Positions 51,742 through 60,857 are shown, counted from the stretch's first letter. The stretch is DNA of 64,000 nucleotides from Marichromatium bheemlicum (GCF_012276755.1 NZ_JAAXKX010000015.1:1-64000), one strand, 5' to 3'. Made by a program: numbers and translations. Notes: generated by a model from the letters alone, not told the origin.

Positions 51742-54510
51742 ATGCCCGATCCCGCCGATCGCCTGCTGGCGCTGGTACGTGCCTTCGCCCGCGAGTCGCA
51801 ATTGCCCATCGCCCTGGAGACCATCGGTCTCGATACCCGACTCGAGACCGATCTCGGGCTCGACAGCCTCAGTCGCGCCGAGCTCAACGCCCGGCTCGAA
51901 CAGGGCTTCGGGGTCGAGTTGCCCGACCGTGCATTGCTGGCCACCACCGTCGCCGAGCTGCTGACCCTGGTGCGTGAGCGGGGCGGGGTGGGTGAGGGGC
52001 CGAGGCTGCGCCTGGTGCCCGACCCGACCGCCCACGCCGGTGTGCCCGAGGAGGCCGCGACCCTGCTCGAGGTGCTCGACTGGCACGTTGCCCGCCAGGG
52101 CGAGCGGGTCCACATCCACTACTACGACAGCGACGACCAGGTCCAAACGATCCGCTATCGCACCCTCGCCGAGGGTGCGGCGCGGGTGGCCAACCGGCTG
52201 CATGGTGCCGGGGTACGCCCTGGTGAGACGGTGGCGCTGATGCTGCCGAGCGGGCCGGGGTATTTCTTCAGCTTCTTCGGGGTGCTGCGTGCCGGGGCCA
52301 TCCCCGTGCCGATCTATCCGCCGGCGCGCCCCCAGCTCCTCGAGGATCACCTGCGCCGCCATGCCCGCATCCTCGCCAACGCCGGCTGCGTGGCGATGCT
52401 CACCGAGGGCGCGGCGGCGCGGGTCGTGGCGCTGCTGCGGTTGCAGCTACCGGCGCTCAGTGCGGTGCTCACCCTCGACGGGCTCGACATCGAGTCGAGC
52501 GCCCCGGTGGCCCCGCCTGCAAGGGCCGACGATATCGCCTTCCTGCAGTACACCTCGGGCAGTACCGGTGCGCCCAAGGGGGTGATGCTCAGCCACGCCG
52601 AGCTACTGGCCAACATCCGCGCCATGGGTGCAGCGGTGGCGATCACCCCGGAGGATCGCTTCGTCAGCTGGTTGCCGCTGTATCACGACATGGGGCTGAT
52701 CGGCGCCTGGCTCGGCAGCCTCTACTTCGCCATCCCGCTGATCTCGTTCTCACCGCTGACCTTCCTCGCCCGCCCCCGGCGCTGGCTGCAGGCGATCGAT
52801 CATCATCGCGCCACCCTCTCTGCGGCGCCCAACTTCGCCTACGAGCTCTGTCTCAGTCGTATCGGCGAGCGGCAGCTCGCCGGGCTCGATCTCAGCAGTT
52901 GGCGCCGTGCCTTCAACGGTGCCGAGCCGGTAAGCGCCGAGACCCTGGAGCGCTTCGCCGCGCGCTTTGCCCGCTGCGGGTTGCGCGCCGAGGCGCTCGC
53001 CCCGGTCTATGGGCTGGCTGAGGCGGCGGTGGGGCTGTGCTTCCCGCCGCCGACCCGGGGGCCGAGGATCGACTGCATCGATCGGGATCGTCTTGCCGAG
53101 GACGGTTATGCGCTGCGTGTCGATTGTGCCGATCCCGGCGCGCAACGCGTGGTCGGTTGCGGCCAGCCGCTGCCGGGCTATCGACTGCGGGTGGTCGACG
53201 CCCGGCGCGCGCCGCTGCCCGAGCGTCACGAGGGGCTGGTGCAGTTCCAGGGACCCTCGGCCACCCGGGGCTACTACCGCAACCCCGAGGCGAGCGCCGA
53301 GCTGATCCATGAGGGTTGGCACGAGACCGGCGATCGCGGCTATCTCGCCGACGGCGAGATCCATCTCACTGGCCGGGTCAAGGACCTGATCATCCGTGGC
53401 GGGCGCAACCTCTATCCCTACGAACTGGAACAGGCCATCGGCGCCCTGCGCGGGGTGCGTCAGGGCTGCGTGGTGGCCTTCGCCGCGCGTGACCCGGGGC
53501 AGGGCAGCGAGCGCCTGGTGGTGGTCGCCGAGACCAAGGAACGCGACCCCGGGCGCCGCGCGCTGCTGCGCCAGCGCATCCTCGCGCGCGCCGGCGAGGT
53601 GCTGGGCGCGCCGCCGGACGAGATCGTGCTCGCACCGCCGCGCGCGGTGCTCAAGACCTCTAGTGGCAAGCTCCGACGCGGCGACACCCGCGCCCGTTAT
53701 CTCGCCGGACGCATCCACACCACGCCCGCACCACCGTGGTGGCAGCTGGCGCGGGTCACACTTGCCGGACTGCGTGGACGGATGTTGGCCGATCTCGGCG
53801 CACTGCCGCAGCGCCTCTATGCCGCCCACGTGTGGTTGATGCTGGCGCTGATCGCGCCGCCGTGTTGGCTGGCGGTGGCGTTGTTGCCGGGGCGTGGGCT
53901 ACGTTGGGCGGTGGTGCGCCGTGCCGCCAGGCTGTTGCGCCGACTCGTCGGGGTACGGCTGGTGGTCGAGGGGCGTGAGCGGCTGCCCTCAACGGGGGCG
54001 CCCTGGATCTTGGTGGCCAACCACCAGAGTTATGTCGACGCCCTGGTGCTGATCGAGGCGATCGGTCGTCCGCTGTGCTTCGTCGCCAAGCGTGAGCTGG
54101 GTCACAGCCGGTTGGCCGCCTATTTCCTGCGCCGCCTCGACTGCGTGCTGGTCGATCGCTTCGACGTGCGCGCCGGGGGCATGGCGCTCGCCGAGCTGCG
54201 CGCACGGCTCGCCGCCGGGTGTCCGCTGGCGCTGTTCCCCGAGGCGACCTTCCGCGTCCGCCCCGGGCTGTTGCCCTTCCGCATGGGGGCCTTCGCGCTG
54301 GCCGCCGACAGTGGTACGCAGCTGGTGCCGGTGGCACTCGACGGTACCCGCGAGCTGCTGGCCGGTGCCCGCCTTTTCTCACCGCGCCGCGGGCAGGTGT
54401 GCGTGTATATTGGGCCGCCATTCGTCCCCCCGGGTCGGGGCTGGGACGCCGCGGTTGCGCTGCGAGAACAGGCGCGAGACTGGATCGAGACCCGGGTGGG
54501 GCCCAACTGA
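51742..54510 (+). CDS. Fusion protein: acyl carrier domain - acyl-activating enzyme - PlsC acyltransferase
   Basis: About 922 residues with three modules. Residues 1-80 form an ACP domain with the phosphopantetheine Ser in LETDLGLDSLSRAELN. Residues about 110-660 form an AMP-forming acyl-ACP/CoA ligase of the FAAL type: the P-loop QYTSGSTGAPKGVMLSH, PVYGLAEAAVGL, HETGDRGYLADGEIHLTGR and VKDLIIRGGRNLYPYELE, with the C-terminal catalytic Lys region KTSSGKLRRG. After two hydrophobic helices comes a PlsC domain with NHQSYVD (HX4D) and FPEATFRVR (a FPEGTR variant). It could activate a fatty acid, hold it on its own ACP and transfer it to a lysolipid. ATG at 51742 is chosen for its ACP-like start; 51712 is possible. 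Confidence 0.9.
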   Translation: MPDPADRLLALVRAFARESQLPIALETIGLDTRLETDLGLDSLSRAELNARLEQGFGVELPDRALLATTVAELLTLVRERGGVGEGPRLRLVPDPTAHAGVPEEAATLLEVLDWHVARQGERVHIHYYDSDDQVQTIRYRTLAEGAARVANRLHGAGVRPGETVALMLPSGPGYFFSFFGVLRAGAIPVPIYPPARPQLLEDHLRRHARILANAGCVAMLTEGAAARVVALLRLQLPALSAVLTLDGLDIESSAPVAPPARADDIAFLQYTSGSTGAPKGVMLSHAELLANIRAMGAAVAITPEDRFVSWLPLYHDMGLIGAWLGSLYFAIPLISFSPLTFLARPRRWLQAIDHHRATLSAAPNFAYELCLSRIGERQLAGLDLSSWRRAFNGAEPVSAETLERFAARFARCGLRAEALAPVYGLAEAAVGLCFPPPTRGPRIDCIDRDRLAEDGYALRVDCADPGAQRVVGCGQPLPGYRLRVVDARRAPLPERHEGLVQFQGPSATRGYYRNPEASAELIHEGWHETGDRGYLADGEIHLTGRVKDLIIRGGRNLYPYELEQAIGALRGVRQGCVVAFAARDPGQGSERLVVVAETKERDPGRRALLRQRILARAGEVLGAPPDEIVLAPPRAVLKTSSGKLRRGDTRARYLAGRIHTTPAPPWWQLARVTLAGLRGRMLADLGALPQRLYAAHVWLMLALIAPPCWLAVALLPGRGLRWAVVRRAARLLRRLVGVRLVVEGRERLPSTGAPWILVANHQSYVDALVLIEAIGRPLCFVAKRELGHSRLAAYFLRRLDCVLVDRFDVRAGGMALAELRARLAAGCPLALFPEATFRVRPGLLPFRMGAFALAADSGTQLVPVALDGTRELLAGARLFSPRRGQVCVYIGPPFVPPGRGWDAAVALREQARDWIETRVGPN

Positions 54511-54534
54511 TGCGGTTCTGAGTGGGGGGAATCG

Positions 54535-55191
54535 ATGCAGAGAGATACCGATCGGCGCATGCTCGAGCAGATCGAGCAACAGGTCGATCTTGCGTCCTCA
54601 CGGGTGCTGGAGATCGGCTGTGGTCGCGGTCGAGTCACCGCGCGGCTAGCGGCTCGCGCCGCCGGACTGGTCGCGCTCGACCCGGTGCAGTCGGCGTTGC
54701 GCGTGGTCGGCGACCGACTCCCCGGTCAGGCGTTAGTGGCTGCCCGTGGCGAGATGCTGCCGTTCGCCCCCGCGTGCTTCGACGTGGTGGTCTTCACCCT
54801 GTCGCTGCACCATCATCGCGATGCCGCCTCGGCGTTGTCCGAGGCGGCGCGGGTCTTGGTGCCTGGGGGGCGGGTCCTGGTGATCGAACCCGATGAGAGC
54901 GGGCTGCTCGAGCGGGTGTTCGCCCAGCTCGTCGACGAGGGGAGCGCTGTCGCCGCGGCCCAACGCGCGGTGGCGCGCTGTCCGCTGCGCCTGGCCTACG
55001 ACGCTGGATTCAACGGCTGCTGGCGCTTTGATGATCATGCCGATCTGATCGGTGCGGTGTTCGATCATTATGCGCTGCCCGAGGATCCGGCGACGGTGGC
55101 GCGTATCGACGCGCTGCTCGGCCCGGAATGCCGCGCGCGCCCGATCCTGCTCGAGGACCGCATGCGCCTGCAGATGCTGCAGCCGGGTTGA
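54535..55191 (+). CDS. SAM-dependent methyltransferase (Methyltransf_11 type)
   Basis: A 218-residue class I methyltransferase. Motif I is VLEIGCGRGRVTARLA, the acidic position GLVALDPV, then GEMLPFAPACFDVVVFTLSL with HHH (motif II/IV), and VLVPGGRVLVIEPDE (motif III). This is close to UbiE/Methyltransf_11 enzymes. It lies 24 bases after the lipid fusion gene on the same strand, so it may modify a lipid or quinone (inference). Confidence 0.85.
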   Translation: MQRDTDRRMLEQIEQQVDLASSRVLEIGCGRGRVTARLAARAAGLVALDPVQSALRVVGDRLPGQALVAARGEMLPFAPACFDVVVFTLSLHHHRDAASALSEAARVLVPGGRVLVIEPDESGLLERVFAQLVDEGSAVAAAQRAVARCPLRLAYDAGFNGCWRFDDHADLIGAVFDHYALPEDPATVARIDALLGPECRARPILLEDRMRLQMLQPG

Positions 55192-55318
55192 ACGCCCGCG
55201 CGCGGCGGCTTGTTCGCCGGGGGCCGGTGCCGAACCGGGTCCCGATCCATCGAACCGGTTGCCGAACCGGGGTGTCGCGCGGCGGCGTCGGTACGGCACC
55301 ATGCTCTTGGGTCCACGT

Positions 55319-55648
55319 ATGGGTTATGTCTATCTCGGGTTGGCGATCCTCGCCGAGGTGATCGCGACCTCGGCGCTGAAGTTCTCTGACGGTTTCACCC
55401 GGCTGGTGCCGAGCCTGGTGGTAGTGATCGGCTATGCCGCCGCCTTCTATTGTCTGGCGCTGGTGCTACGCACCATTCCGATCGGTGTCGCCTATGCCAT
55501 CTGGGCGGGGATGGGAATCGTGCTGATCGCGCTGATCGGTATCCTGGTGTTCGGCCAGGTCCCGGACTGGCCAGCGGTTATCGGTATGGGGTTGATCCTC
55601 GCCGGGGTGCTGGTGATCAACCTGTTCTCGCGCACCGCTGGCCACTGA
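55319..55648 (+). CDS. Small multidrug resistance (SMR) transporter, EmrE-like
   Basis: A 109-residue, four-helix protein. The membrane-embedded Glu (E13, EmrE E14) is in YVYLGLAILAEVIATSALKF. IPIGVAYAIWAGMGIVLIAL and AGVLVINLFSRTAGH align with EmrE end to end. It acts as a dual-topology dimer exchanging protons for cationic compounds. The start at 55319 matches the family; an ATG six codons earlier is in frame but not conserved. The ribosome site is weak. Confidence 0.93.
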   Translation: MGYVYLGLAILAEVIATSALKFSDGFTRLVPSLVVVIGYAAAFYCLALVLRTIPIGVAYAIWAGMGIVLIALIGILVFGQVPDWPAVIGMGLILAGVLVINLFSRTAGH

Positions 55649-55656
55649 GGCGCGCA

Positions 55657-56280
55657 TTACGACCCCGGTTCGAGGGGCTGGCGTAGCGCGGCGACGGTCG
55701 CGCCGAAGTGCTCGGTGGTGTAACGCTCCAGGCGCAGCTCGGGTGGCCAGTGCTCGGGGTCGAGCCCGGCCTTGACACGGAGCGCGGCGAGGAAGGCGAC
55801 GGGTTCGGGCAACTGTGCCCACACCGCAGGCAGGAAGGTCGCGCGCCGCCGCCCTGCGCGCAGCACCACACCATCGATGCCGGGGCGCAGCGCGGCACAG
55901 CAGGCGGCCTCGTTGGCACAGTCGATCGCCTCCCGGGACGAGAGTACCGAGACCTCCAGGTGGAGCCCACCCAGCTCGGTGTCGCACAGTGGTGTGAAGC
56001 GCGGGTCGTCGAAGGCCGCGGCGAAGGCGTTGGCGGCAACATCGCACACCAGCGCGCGATGGGGCTCAAGGGTCCCGACACAGCCGCGCAGTGCACCGGC
56101 GTGCTCGAGGGTGACGAAACAGGCGCCCACGGCACGCAGTGGCAGCGGATAACGTGCGGGATCGGGGGTGAGTCGCGTGCCCCGTTCGAGTCCGTGGTCG
56201 ATGGCCTGCAGCGCGAGCCGCAGCAGCAGGTCGCGACTGCTGGCATCGAGTGTCGAGTCAGTGGAAGGCATAGGCGCCAT
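55657..56280 (-). CDS. AMMECR1-domain protein (AmmeMemoRadiSam system protein A)
   Basis: A 207-residue protein with the AMMECR1 signature GALRGCVGTLEPHRALVCDV (LRGCIG core, about residue 65) and FDDPRFTPLCDTELGGLHLE then VSVLS. The C-terminus is RLERYTTEHF. In many prokaryotes this protein is encoded with a MEMO protein and a radical-SAM enzyme, apparently in a modification pathway that is not understood. Here its start overlaps the MEMO gene by 23 bases. A second ATG three codons in is an alternative start. Confidence 0.9.
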   Translation of the reverse strand: MAPMPSTDSTLDASSRDLLLRLALQAIDHGLERGTRLTPDPARYPLPLRAVGACFVTLEHAGALRGCVGTLEPHRALVCDVAANAFAAAFDDPRFTPLCDTELGGLHLEVSVLSSREAIDCANEAACCAALRPGIDGVVLRAGRRRATFLPAVWAQLPEPVAFLAALRVKAGLDPEHWPPELRLERYTTEHFGATVAALRQPLEPGS

Positions 56281-57040
56281 AGCCGACGACCTGTTGCGGG
56301 GTCCCGGGGACCGCCCCTGAGTTGCTCAGTGCCAGGGTGTGGGCGCTGAGCCCGTGGCGCCGGGCCAGGGCCAGCAGGCCGCGTAGTGGATAGCAGCCGC
56401 AGGCGTGATCCGGGGTGATGGCCTCGACGTCGAGTCGTTCGATTGCCATCGAGGTGGCGCGATCGAGCGCCTGGGCCTCGGCACGTCGGTGATAGTGGCT
56501 GAGATCGGAGCTGACCACGATCAGCGTCTCCTCGCCACCCCACAGGGTCTCGAGCAGGGTCACGAGATCGGCCGTGGGGGTCTCGCCGACCACCAGCGGT
56601 ATCAGCGAGAAGTCGTCGAGCGTGCGTTGCAAGAAGGGGAGCTGGACCTCCAGGCTGTGCTCCTCGGCGTGCGCCTCCTCCAGAGTGCGCACCCCGTCGA
56701 AGGCCAGCACCCGGGCGATGGCGACCTGATCGAGTGGGATCTCACCGAGCGGGGTGGCGAAGGCCGTCGCCGCACTGGTGGCGGCACCGCGTAATGCTAC
56801 CCGGTGCGCCGGTCCGAGCAGCACCACGCGGTCGATCAGCGTGCGTGCCCGGACCAGCGTCGCATAGGCGTGAGCGGCGATCGCACCGCTGTAGCGGTAG
56901 CCGGCGTGGGGGACGATGAGCGCCTTGGGTGGTGCTCCGGTGACAGCACCGGCAAGATAGCCATCGATCTCGGCGCCGAGTGCCTCGGCGGTGGCTGGAT
57001 AGAAACGCCCGGCAACGGCGGGTGGTCGGATCTGCTGCAT
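56258..57040 (-). CDS. MEMO1-family protein (AmmeMemoRadiSam system protein B)
   Basis: A 260-residue MEMO protein. It starts IRPPAVAGRFYPATAEAL, the family's opening. Metal-site-like residues are LIVPHAGYRYSG (His about 50), EEHSLEVQLPFLQ (His, Glu) and VVSSDLSHYH (Asp, His). The C-terminal CGCYPLRGLLALARRHGL includes the cysteine seen in this group. MEMO proteins resemble non-heme-iron dioxygenases. ATG at 57040 has GGGAG eight bases upstream. It is coupled to AMMECR1. No radical-SAM partner lies within the window. Confidence 0.92.
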   Translation of the reverse strand: MQQIRPPAVAGRFYPATAEALGAEIDGYLAGAVTGAPPKALIVPHAGYRYSGAIAAHAYATLVRARTLIDRVVLLGPAHRVALRGAATSAATAFATPLGEIPLDQVAIARVLAFDGVRTLEEAHAEEHSLEVQLPFLQRTLDDFSLIPLVVGETPTADLVTLLETLWGGEETLIVVSSDLSHYHRRAEAQALDRATSMAIERLDVEAITPDHACGCYPLRGLLALARRHGLSAHTLALSNSGAVPGTPQQVVGYGAYAFH

Positions 57041-57227
57041 GTCGGTTTCTCCCGGTCGGGGACACATCGACGCTGCTGGTGTGGCTGGTTATGCTAGTCG
57101 CGTATCGGGAGACGCTGGTCGGCATGGTTGCCTACGCATGGGCGTGTCCCTGACTCCATTATCGACGCTGTTGGCGAGAGGGCAACGCCCTGACCGTCTC
57201 GTCAACCTGGTTCAACAAGTGAGTCCG

Positions 57228-59174
57228 ATGCCGCTGTTTGCGTTCGTCCGCCGTTGCGCCCTATGGGGGCTGCTCGGGTTGCCGCTGGTGGCGGGGGCGG
57301 CGGGAAGCGCCGCCCCCCCTGTCGCCCAGGCGCGGGCCGATTTCCTCGCCGCCGAGCGCGCGCTCGAGCAGGGTGATGAGGAGGGCTTCGCGCGGCTCGA
57401 ATCGCGGTTACGTCATTATCCGCTCCACCCCTATCTGCGCTTCGCGCAACTGACTGCCGACCTCGAGCGCACCCCGGACGCGGCCATCGAACGTTTCCTC
57501 GGCATCGAGCCCGATAGCCAGCTCGCTTGGCGGCTGCGTCGTGCCTACCTGCAACGGCTCGCTGCGGCTGGACGCTGGGCCGACTATCGTCAGTTTTATC
57601 GCCCCGAGGCCGATGTCGAGCGCCGTTGTCTGTATCTGCGCGCATTGATCGAGACCGGCGAAACCGAGCGCGCGCTCGCCGAGGTCGAGCCGTTATGGCG
57701 CTCCGGGCGCTCGCGTCCGAGCGCCTGCGATCCGGTGTTCGACGCCTGGCGCGCCGCCGGCGGCTTGAGTCCAGAACGGGTGTGGATGCGTATCCGGCTC
57801 GCGCTCGACGCCGGTCAGGACGGGCTCGCGCGTCATCTCGGCACCGACCTGCCGGCGCGCGAGCGTCTCTGGCTCGCACGCTGGCTGGCGCTGCGCGCGG
57901 CCCCTGAGCGGTTGCTCGACGAGCGGGCCGTGCTCCCCGAGCAGCCGCTGCGGGCGGCGATCCTCGCCGATGTGTTGACGCGGCTGGCTAGGCGTGATGC
58001 GGAGGCTGCGCGTGCCGCCTTCGGACGGTTGCAGGCGCAAATCCGTGTCGATGCCGAGGCCGCCGATCGGGTCCAGGCCGCGCTCGGCGAGGCGTTGGTG
58101 GCCGCCGGCGACCTTGGCTCCGGGTTTGCCCTGTGGGACGGCGTGCGCGCCGTGCCCGCGACGCTCGATGCGCAGGAGCGGCGGCTGCGCGCGGCGCTCG
58201 AACGTGGGGAGTGGGCCTGGGTAGCGCGCTGGGTCGAACGCATGCCCGAGAGCGAGGTCAAGGCCGATCGCTGGGTCTACTGGCAGGCCCGCGCCGAGGC
58301 CGAGCTGGGGCACCCGGAGGCGGCGCGAGCGCTGTTCGCGCAGGCCGCCGAGGCGCGCAGCCTGTGGGGCTTCATGGCCGCCGACCGACTCGACCTGCCG
58401 TATCGCATGAACCATCGGGTGACCCCGGCCGTGCCCGCCCGCATCGCTCGTATCGTCACCCTGGCGCCGGTGCGCCGGATGCGTGAACTCGACGCCCTCG
58501 GGCGCGATACCGAGATGCGCCGCGAGTGGCGTGCGCTGACCCGCGACCTCGATCGCGCCGACCTGCTCGCTGCGGCCTATGTCGCCGATGTCTTTGGTTG
58601 GCACGACCAGGCGATTCGCACCCTGGCGCGCACCGACTACTGGGACGACCTGGCGCTGCGCTTTCCGCTCGCCCATCGCGCCGAGGTCGCGCGCGAAGCC
58701 CGTGCCCAGGGGCTCGCTCCCGAGTGGGTGTTTGCGGTGATCCGTCAGGAGAGCGTGTTCGCGCGCACGCTCGCCTCGCATGCCGGCGCCGTCGGGTTGA
58801 TGCAGCTGTTGCCGAGCACCGCGCGCGACATGGCCGAGGCGCTCGGCGAGCCACTCGATTCGCGCTGGGCGCTGCTCGACCCTGGGCGCAACATCCGCCT
58901 CGGCAGTGCCTACCTGGCGCGGATGCAGGCACGTTTCGAGCATGTCGCCCTGGCCACCGCCGCCTACAACGCCGGCCCGACGCGGGTCGCGCAGTGGCGC
59001 CCGGCGCGTGCGCTCGCCACCGATCGCTGGATCGCCACCATCCCCTTCATCGAGACCCGTGGCTATGTCGAACGGGTGCTCACCTACCGTGCCATCTACG
59101 CCGCCCGGCTCGACACTGACCGTCCCCGGGTCCGTGACTGGCTGGCGCCCCGGGTCGCGCCGGCGGGGGAGTGA
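57228..59174 (+). CDS. slt: Soluble lytic murein transglycosylase
   Basis: A 648-residue periplasmic enzyme: signal peptide (LWGLLGLPLVAGAAG), a long alpha-superhelical U-domain (about 25-390), a linker domain, and a catalytic lysozyme-like C-domain (about 490-640). The catalytic Glu is in VFAVIRQESVF, followed by SHAGAVGLMQLLPSTARDMA, IRLGSAYLARM and TAAYNAGPTRVAQW: the Slt70 family pattern. It cleaves peptidoglycan forming 1,6-anhydro-muropeptides. The start at 57228 precedes the signal peptide; upstream in-frame sequence is not conserved. Confidence 0.94.
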   Translation: MPLFAFVRRCALWGLLGLPLVAGAAGSAAPPVAQARADFLAAERALEQGDEEGFARLESRLRHYPLHPYLRFAQLTADLERTPDAAIERFLGIEPDSQLAWRLRRAYLQRLAAAGRWADYRQFYRPEADVERRCLYLRALIETGETERALAEVEPLWRSGRSRPSACDPVFDAWRAAGGLSPERVWMRIRLALDAGQDGLARHLGTDLPARERLWLARWLALRAAPERLLDERAVLPEQPLRAAILADVLTRLARRDAEAARAAFGRLQAQIRVDAEAADRVQAALGEALVAAGDLGSGFALWDGVRAVPATLDAQERRLRAALERGEWAWVARWVERMPESEVKADRWVYWQARAEAELGHPEAARALFAQAAEARSLWGFMAADRLDLPYRMNHRVTPAVPARIARIVTLAPVRRMRELDALGRDTEMRREWRALTRDLDRADLLAAAYVADVFGWHDQAIRTLARTDYWDDLALRFPLAHRAEVAREARAQGLAPEWVFAVIRQESVFARTLASHAGAVGLMQLLPSTARDMAEALGEPLDSRWALLDPGRNIRLGSAYLARMQARFEHVALATAAYNAGPTRVAQWRPARALATDRWIATIPFIETRGYVERVLTYRAIYAARLDTDRPRVRDWLAPRVAPAGE

Positions 59175-59506
59175 GACGGGTTGCTGCCAGCCGCCAGCCG
59201 CCAGCTGCCAGCTGCCAGCTGCCAGCTGCCAGCTGCCAAGAGATTGAACCGCAAAGGCCCAAAGGACGCGAAGAAAGTGACCAGCCTTCAGCAAACAGCC
59301 CCCAGTATCGGTGTGCGGTCGACCGCGACGCGACGAGATAACCCAGCCCCTCACTGGAGGCTGGCAGCTGTAAGCCTTTCTTCATCTTCGCGCTCTTGGC
59401 GCCTTGGCGGTTCAATCTTTCTGGCTGGCGGCTGAAGAGACCGCCGCGCCGGTCCCGTCTGCTACACTAGCGCGCCTTCCGTGGTCACTGCCGTTTTCCT
59501 CTGTTC
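59175..59506. other. Intergenic stretch occupied by a repeat element
   Basis: 332 bases between slt and the secreted protein gene, largely filled by the repeat described at 59184-59434. The rest presumably holds the promoter of the downstream gene. Confidence 0.6.
59184..59434. repeat. Composite repeat: CTGCCAG tandem array plus 36-bp inverted repeat
   Basis: From 59184 to 59239 the unit CTGCCAGC or CCGCCAGC is repeated about eight times. It is followed by an imperfect inverted repeat of about 36-50 bp. The left arm (59241-59279) begins AGATTGAACCGCAAAGGCCC, and the right arm (59376-59420) ends GCCTTGGCGGTTCAATCT. The arms enclose about 100 bases ending in CTGGCAGC motifs. No coding capacity; this is a dispersed MITE-like or REP-like element, related to the one near 43.9 kb. 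Confidence 0.8.
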
Positions 59507-60049
59507 ATGTCCATGCTGTCCCTCCGTCGTTGCTCGTGGGTCTTCGCGCTGTGCGTGTCGCTGCTCGTTGCGCCGCTGGCGCTGGCCTCGGGGGGGATTT
59601 CGCGCGAGGCGATGGCCGATGCCATGGCGCAGATGATGGAGGCGATGGGGTTGTTCGCGCCGCAGCGCGGTGGTTGGTCGGGGCAGGCCGGGGTGCCGGG
59701 CTGGCCCTCGGCCTTCGATGGGCTGGGGGTGCCGGGCACCGGGGGCATGGAGCAGTTTGCGCGGTCGCTGGGAGAAGCGGCGGGGGCGGTGTCGCTCGAT
59801 GGTGAATGGGAGGGCAGCGACGGCAGTCTGCTGATCGTGCAGGCGGGTTTCTATCGCCTTTACTCGGCCCACGGTGGCTATATCGATGGTGAGCTACGGA
59901 TCGCCGAGCGCTGGCTGGAGCTGACCAACCCACGCGCCCAGTTCGATCACCGCTTCGAGTTCGCCCTCGACCGTGGGCGGTTGGCGCTACGCGATGCCAA
60001 CGGGCAGGTCTTTCTCTACCGTCGTCTGGTGCTCGGTCCCGGGCGCTGA
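59507..60049 (+). CDS. Hypothetical secreted protein
   Basis: 180 residues, family not recognised. Signal peptide (VFALCVSLLVAPLALASG). A Met/Gly-rich segment follows (MADAMAQMMEAMGLFAPQRG, residues about 35-55). The C-terminal half, DGEWEGSDGSLLIVQAGFYR through RFEFALDRGRLALRDANGQV, looks like a small beta domain, a barrel or sandwich with lipocalin-like alternation. It is probably periplasmic. It stands alone between slt and a convergent TSUP transporter gene. Confidence 0.7.
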   Translation: MSMLSLRRCSWVFALCVSLLVAPLALASGGISREAMADAMAQMMEAMGLFAPQRGGWSGQAGVPGWPSAFDGLGVPGTGGMEQFARSLGEAAGAVSLDGEWEGSDGSLLIVQAGFYRLYSAHGGYIDGELRIAERWLELTNPRAQFDHRFEFALDRGRLALRDANGQVFLYRRLVLGPGR

Positions 60050-60056
60050 GTGGGGC

Positions 60057-60857
60057 TCAGGCGCCGAGCGCGAGCCGGGTGGCGAGCAGTAGCAGCAAGA
60101 TGCCGAAGAAGCGCTTGAGGGTGGCGACCGGTAGGGTGTGGGCGAGCCGCGCCCCGAGCGGGGCGCTGGGGATGCTCGCCAGCAGGATGGCGAGCACCGC
60201 AGGCCAGTAGACGAAGCCGGTGCTGCCGACCGGCAGGCCTTCGCGGCCCCAGCCCACCACCACGAAGCCGATCATCCCGGCGAGGGCGATCGGCAGCCCG
60301 CAGGCGGCCGAGGTGCCCACGGCCTGGCGCATCTCCACCCCGTGGGCGCCGAGGAAGGGCACGGTGAGGGTGCCGCCGCCGATCCCGACCAGTGCCGAGA
60401 GCCCACCGATGCCGCCGCCGGCGCCGAGCATGCCGCGCCAACCCGGCAGCGGGCGATCGCCCGCCGGCGCACGTGCGCGCAGCACCATGCGCAGCCCCAT
60501 CACCGCGAGGAAGACGGCGAACAGCCGCCGCAGCCAGACCTCGGGCAGCACCCCGGCGAGTGCCGCGCCGATCCAGGCGCCGAGCACGATCCCCGGGGCC
60601 AGGCGCGCGACCAGCTCCCAGCGCACCCCACCGCGCCCGTGGTGGGCGAGGGTAGAGGCGATCCCGGTGCCGATGATGGTCGCCAGCGAGGTGCCGACGG
60701 CCAGGTGCGCGAGCCAGGGGCCGCCGAGGTCGAACAGCGGGAAGAGCAGCATCAGCGCGGGGACGATCACCGCCCCGCCACCGACCCCGAAGAGTCCGGC
60801 GAGCAGGCCGGAGCAGAGACCGAGGGCGATCAGGGCGATGACTTCGACGAGGGGCAT
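60057..60857 (-). CDS. TSUP/TauE-SafE family membrane transporter
   Basis: A 266-residue protein with eight predicted helices. Family markers are the duplicated GLCSGLLAGLFGVGGGAVIV and GGIGGLSALVGIGGGTLTVP loops (G.GGG..., one per half). HGVEMRQAVGTSAACGLPIA and LAVGTSLATIIGTGIAS follow the same inverted plan. TSUP proteins move sulfite, sulfoacetate, thiosulfate or other sulfur/organic anions; specificity is not readable here. It converges with the secreted protein gene and is followed upstream by a MidA-type gene on the same strand. Confidence 0.9.
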   Translation of the reverse strand: MPLVEVIALIALGLCSGLLAGLFGVGGGAVIVPALMLLFPLFDLGGPWLAHLAVGTSLATIIGTGIASTLAHHGRGGVRWELVARLAPGIVLGAWIGAALAGVLPEVWLRRLFAVFLAVMGLRMVLRARAPAGDRPLPGWRGMLGAGGGIGGLSALVGIGGGTLTVPFLGAHGVEMRQAVGTSAACGLPIALAGMIGFVVVGWGREGLPVGSTGFVYWPAVLAILLASIPSAPLGARLAHTLPVATLKRFFGILLLLLATRLALGA

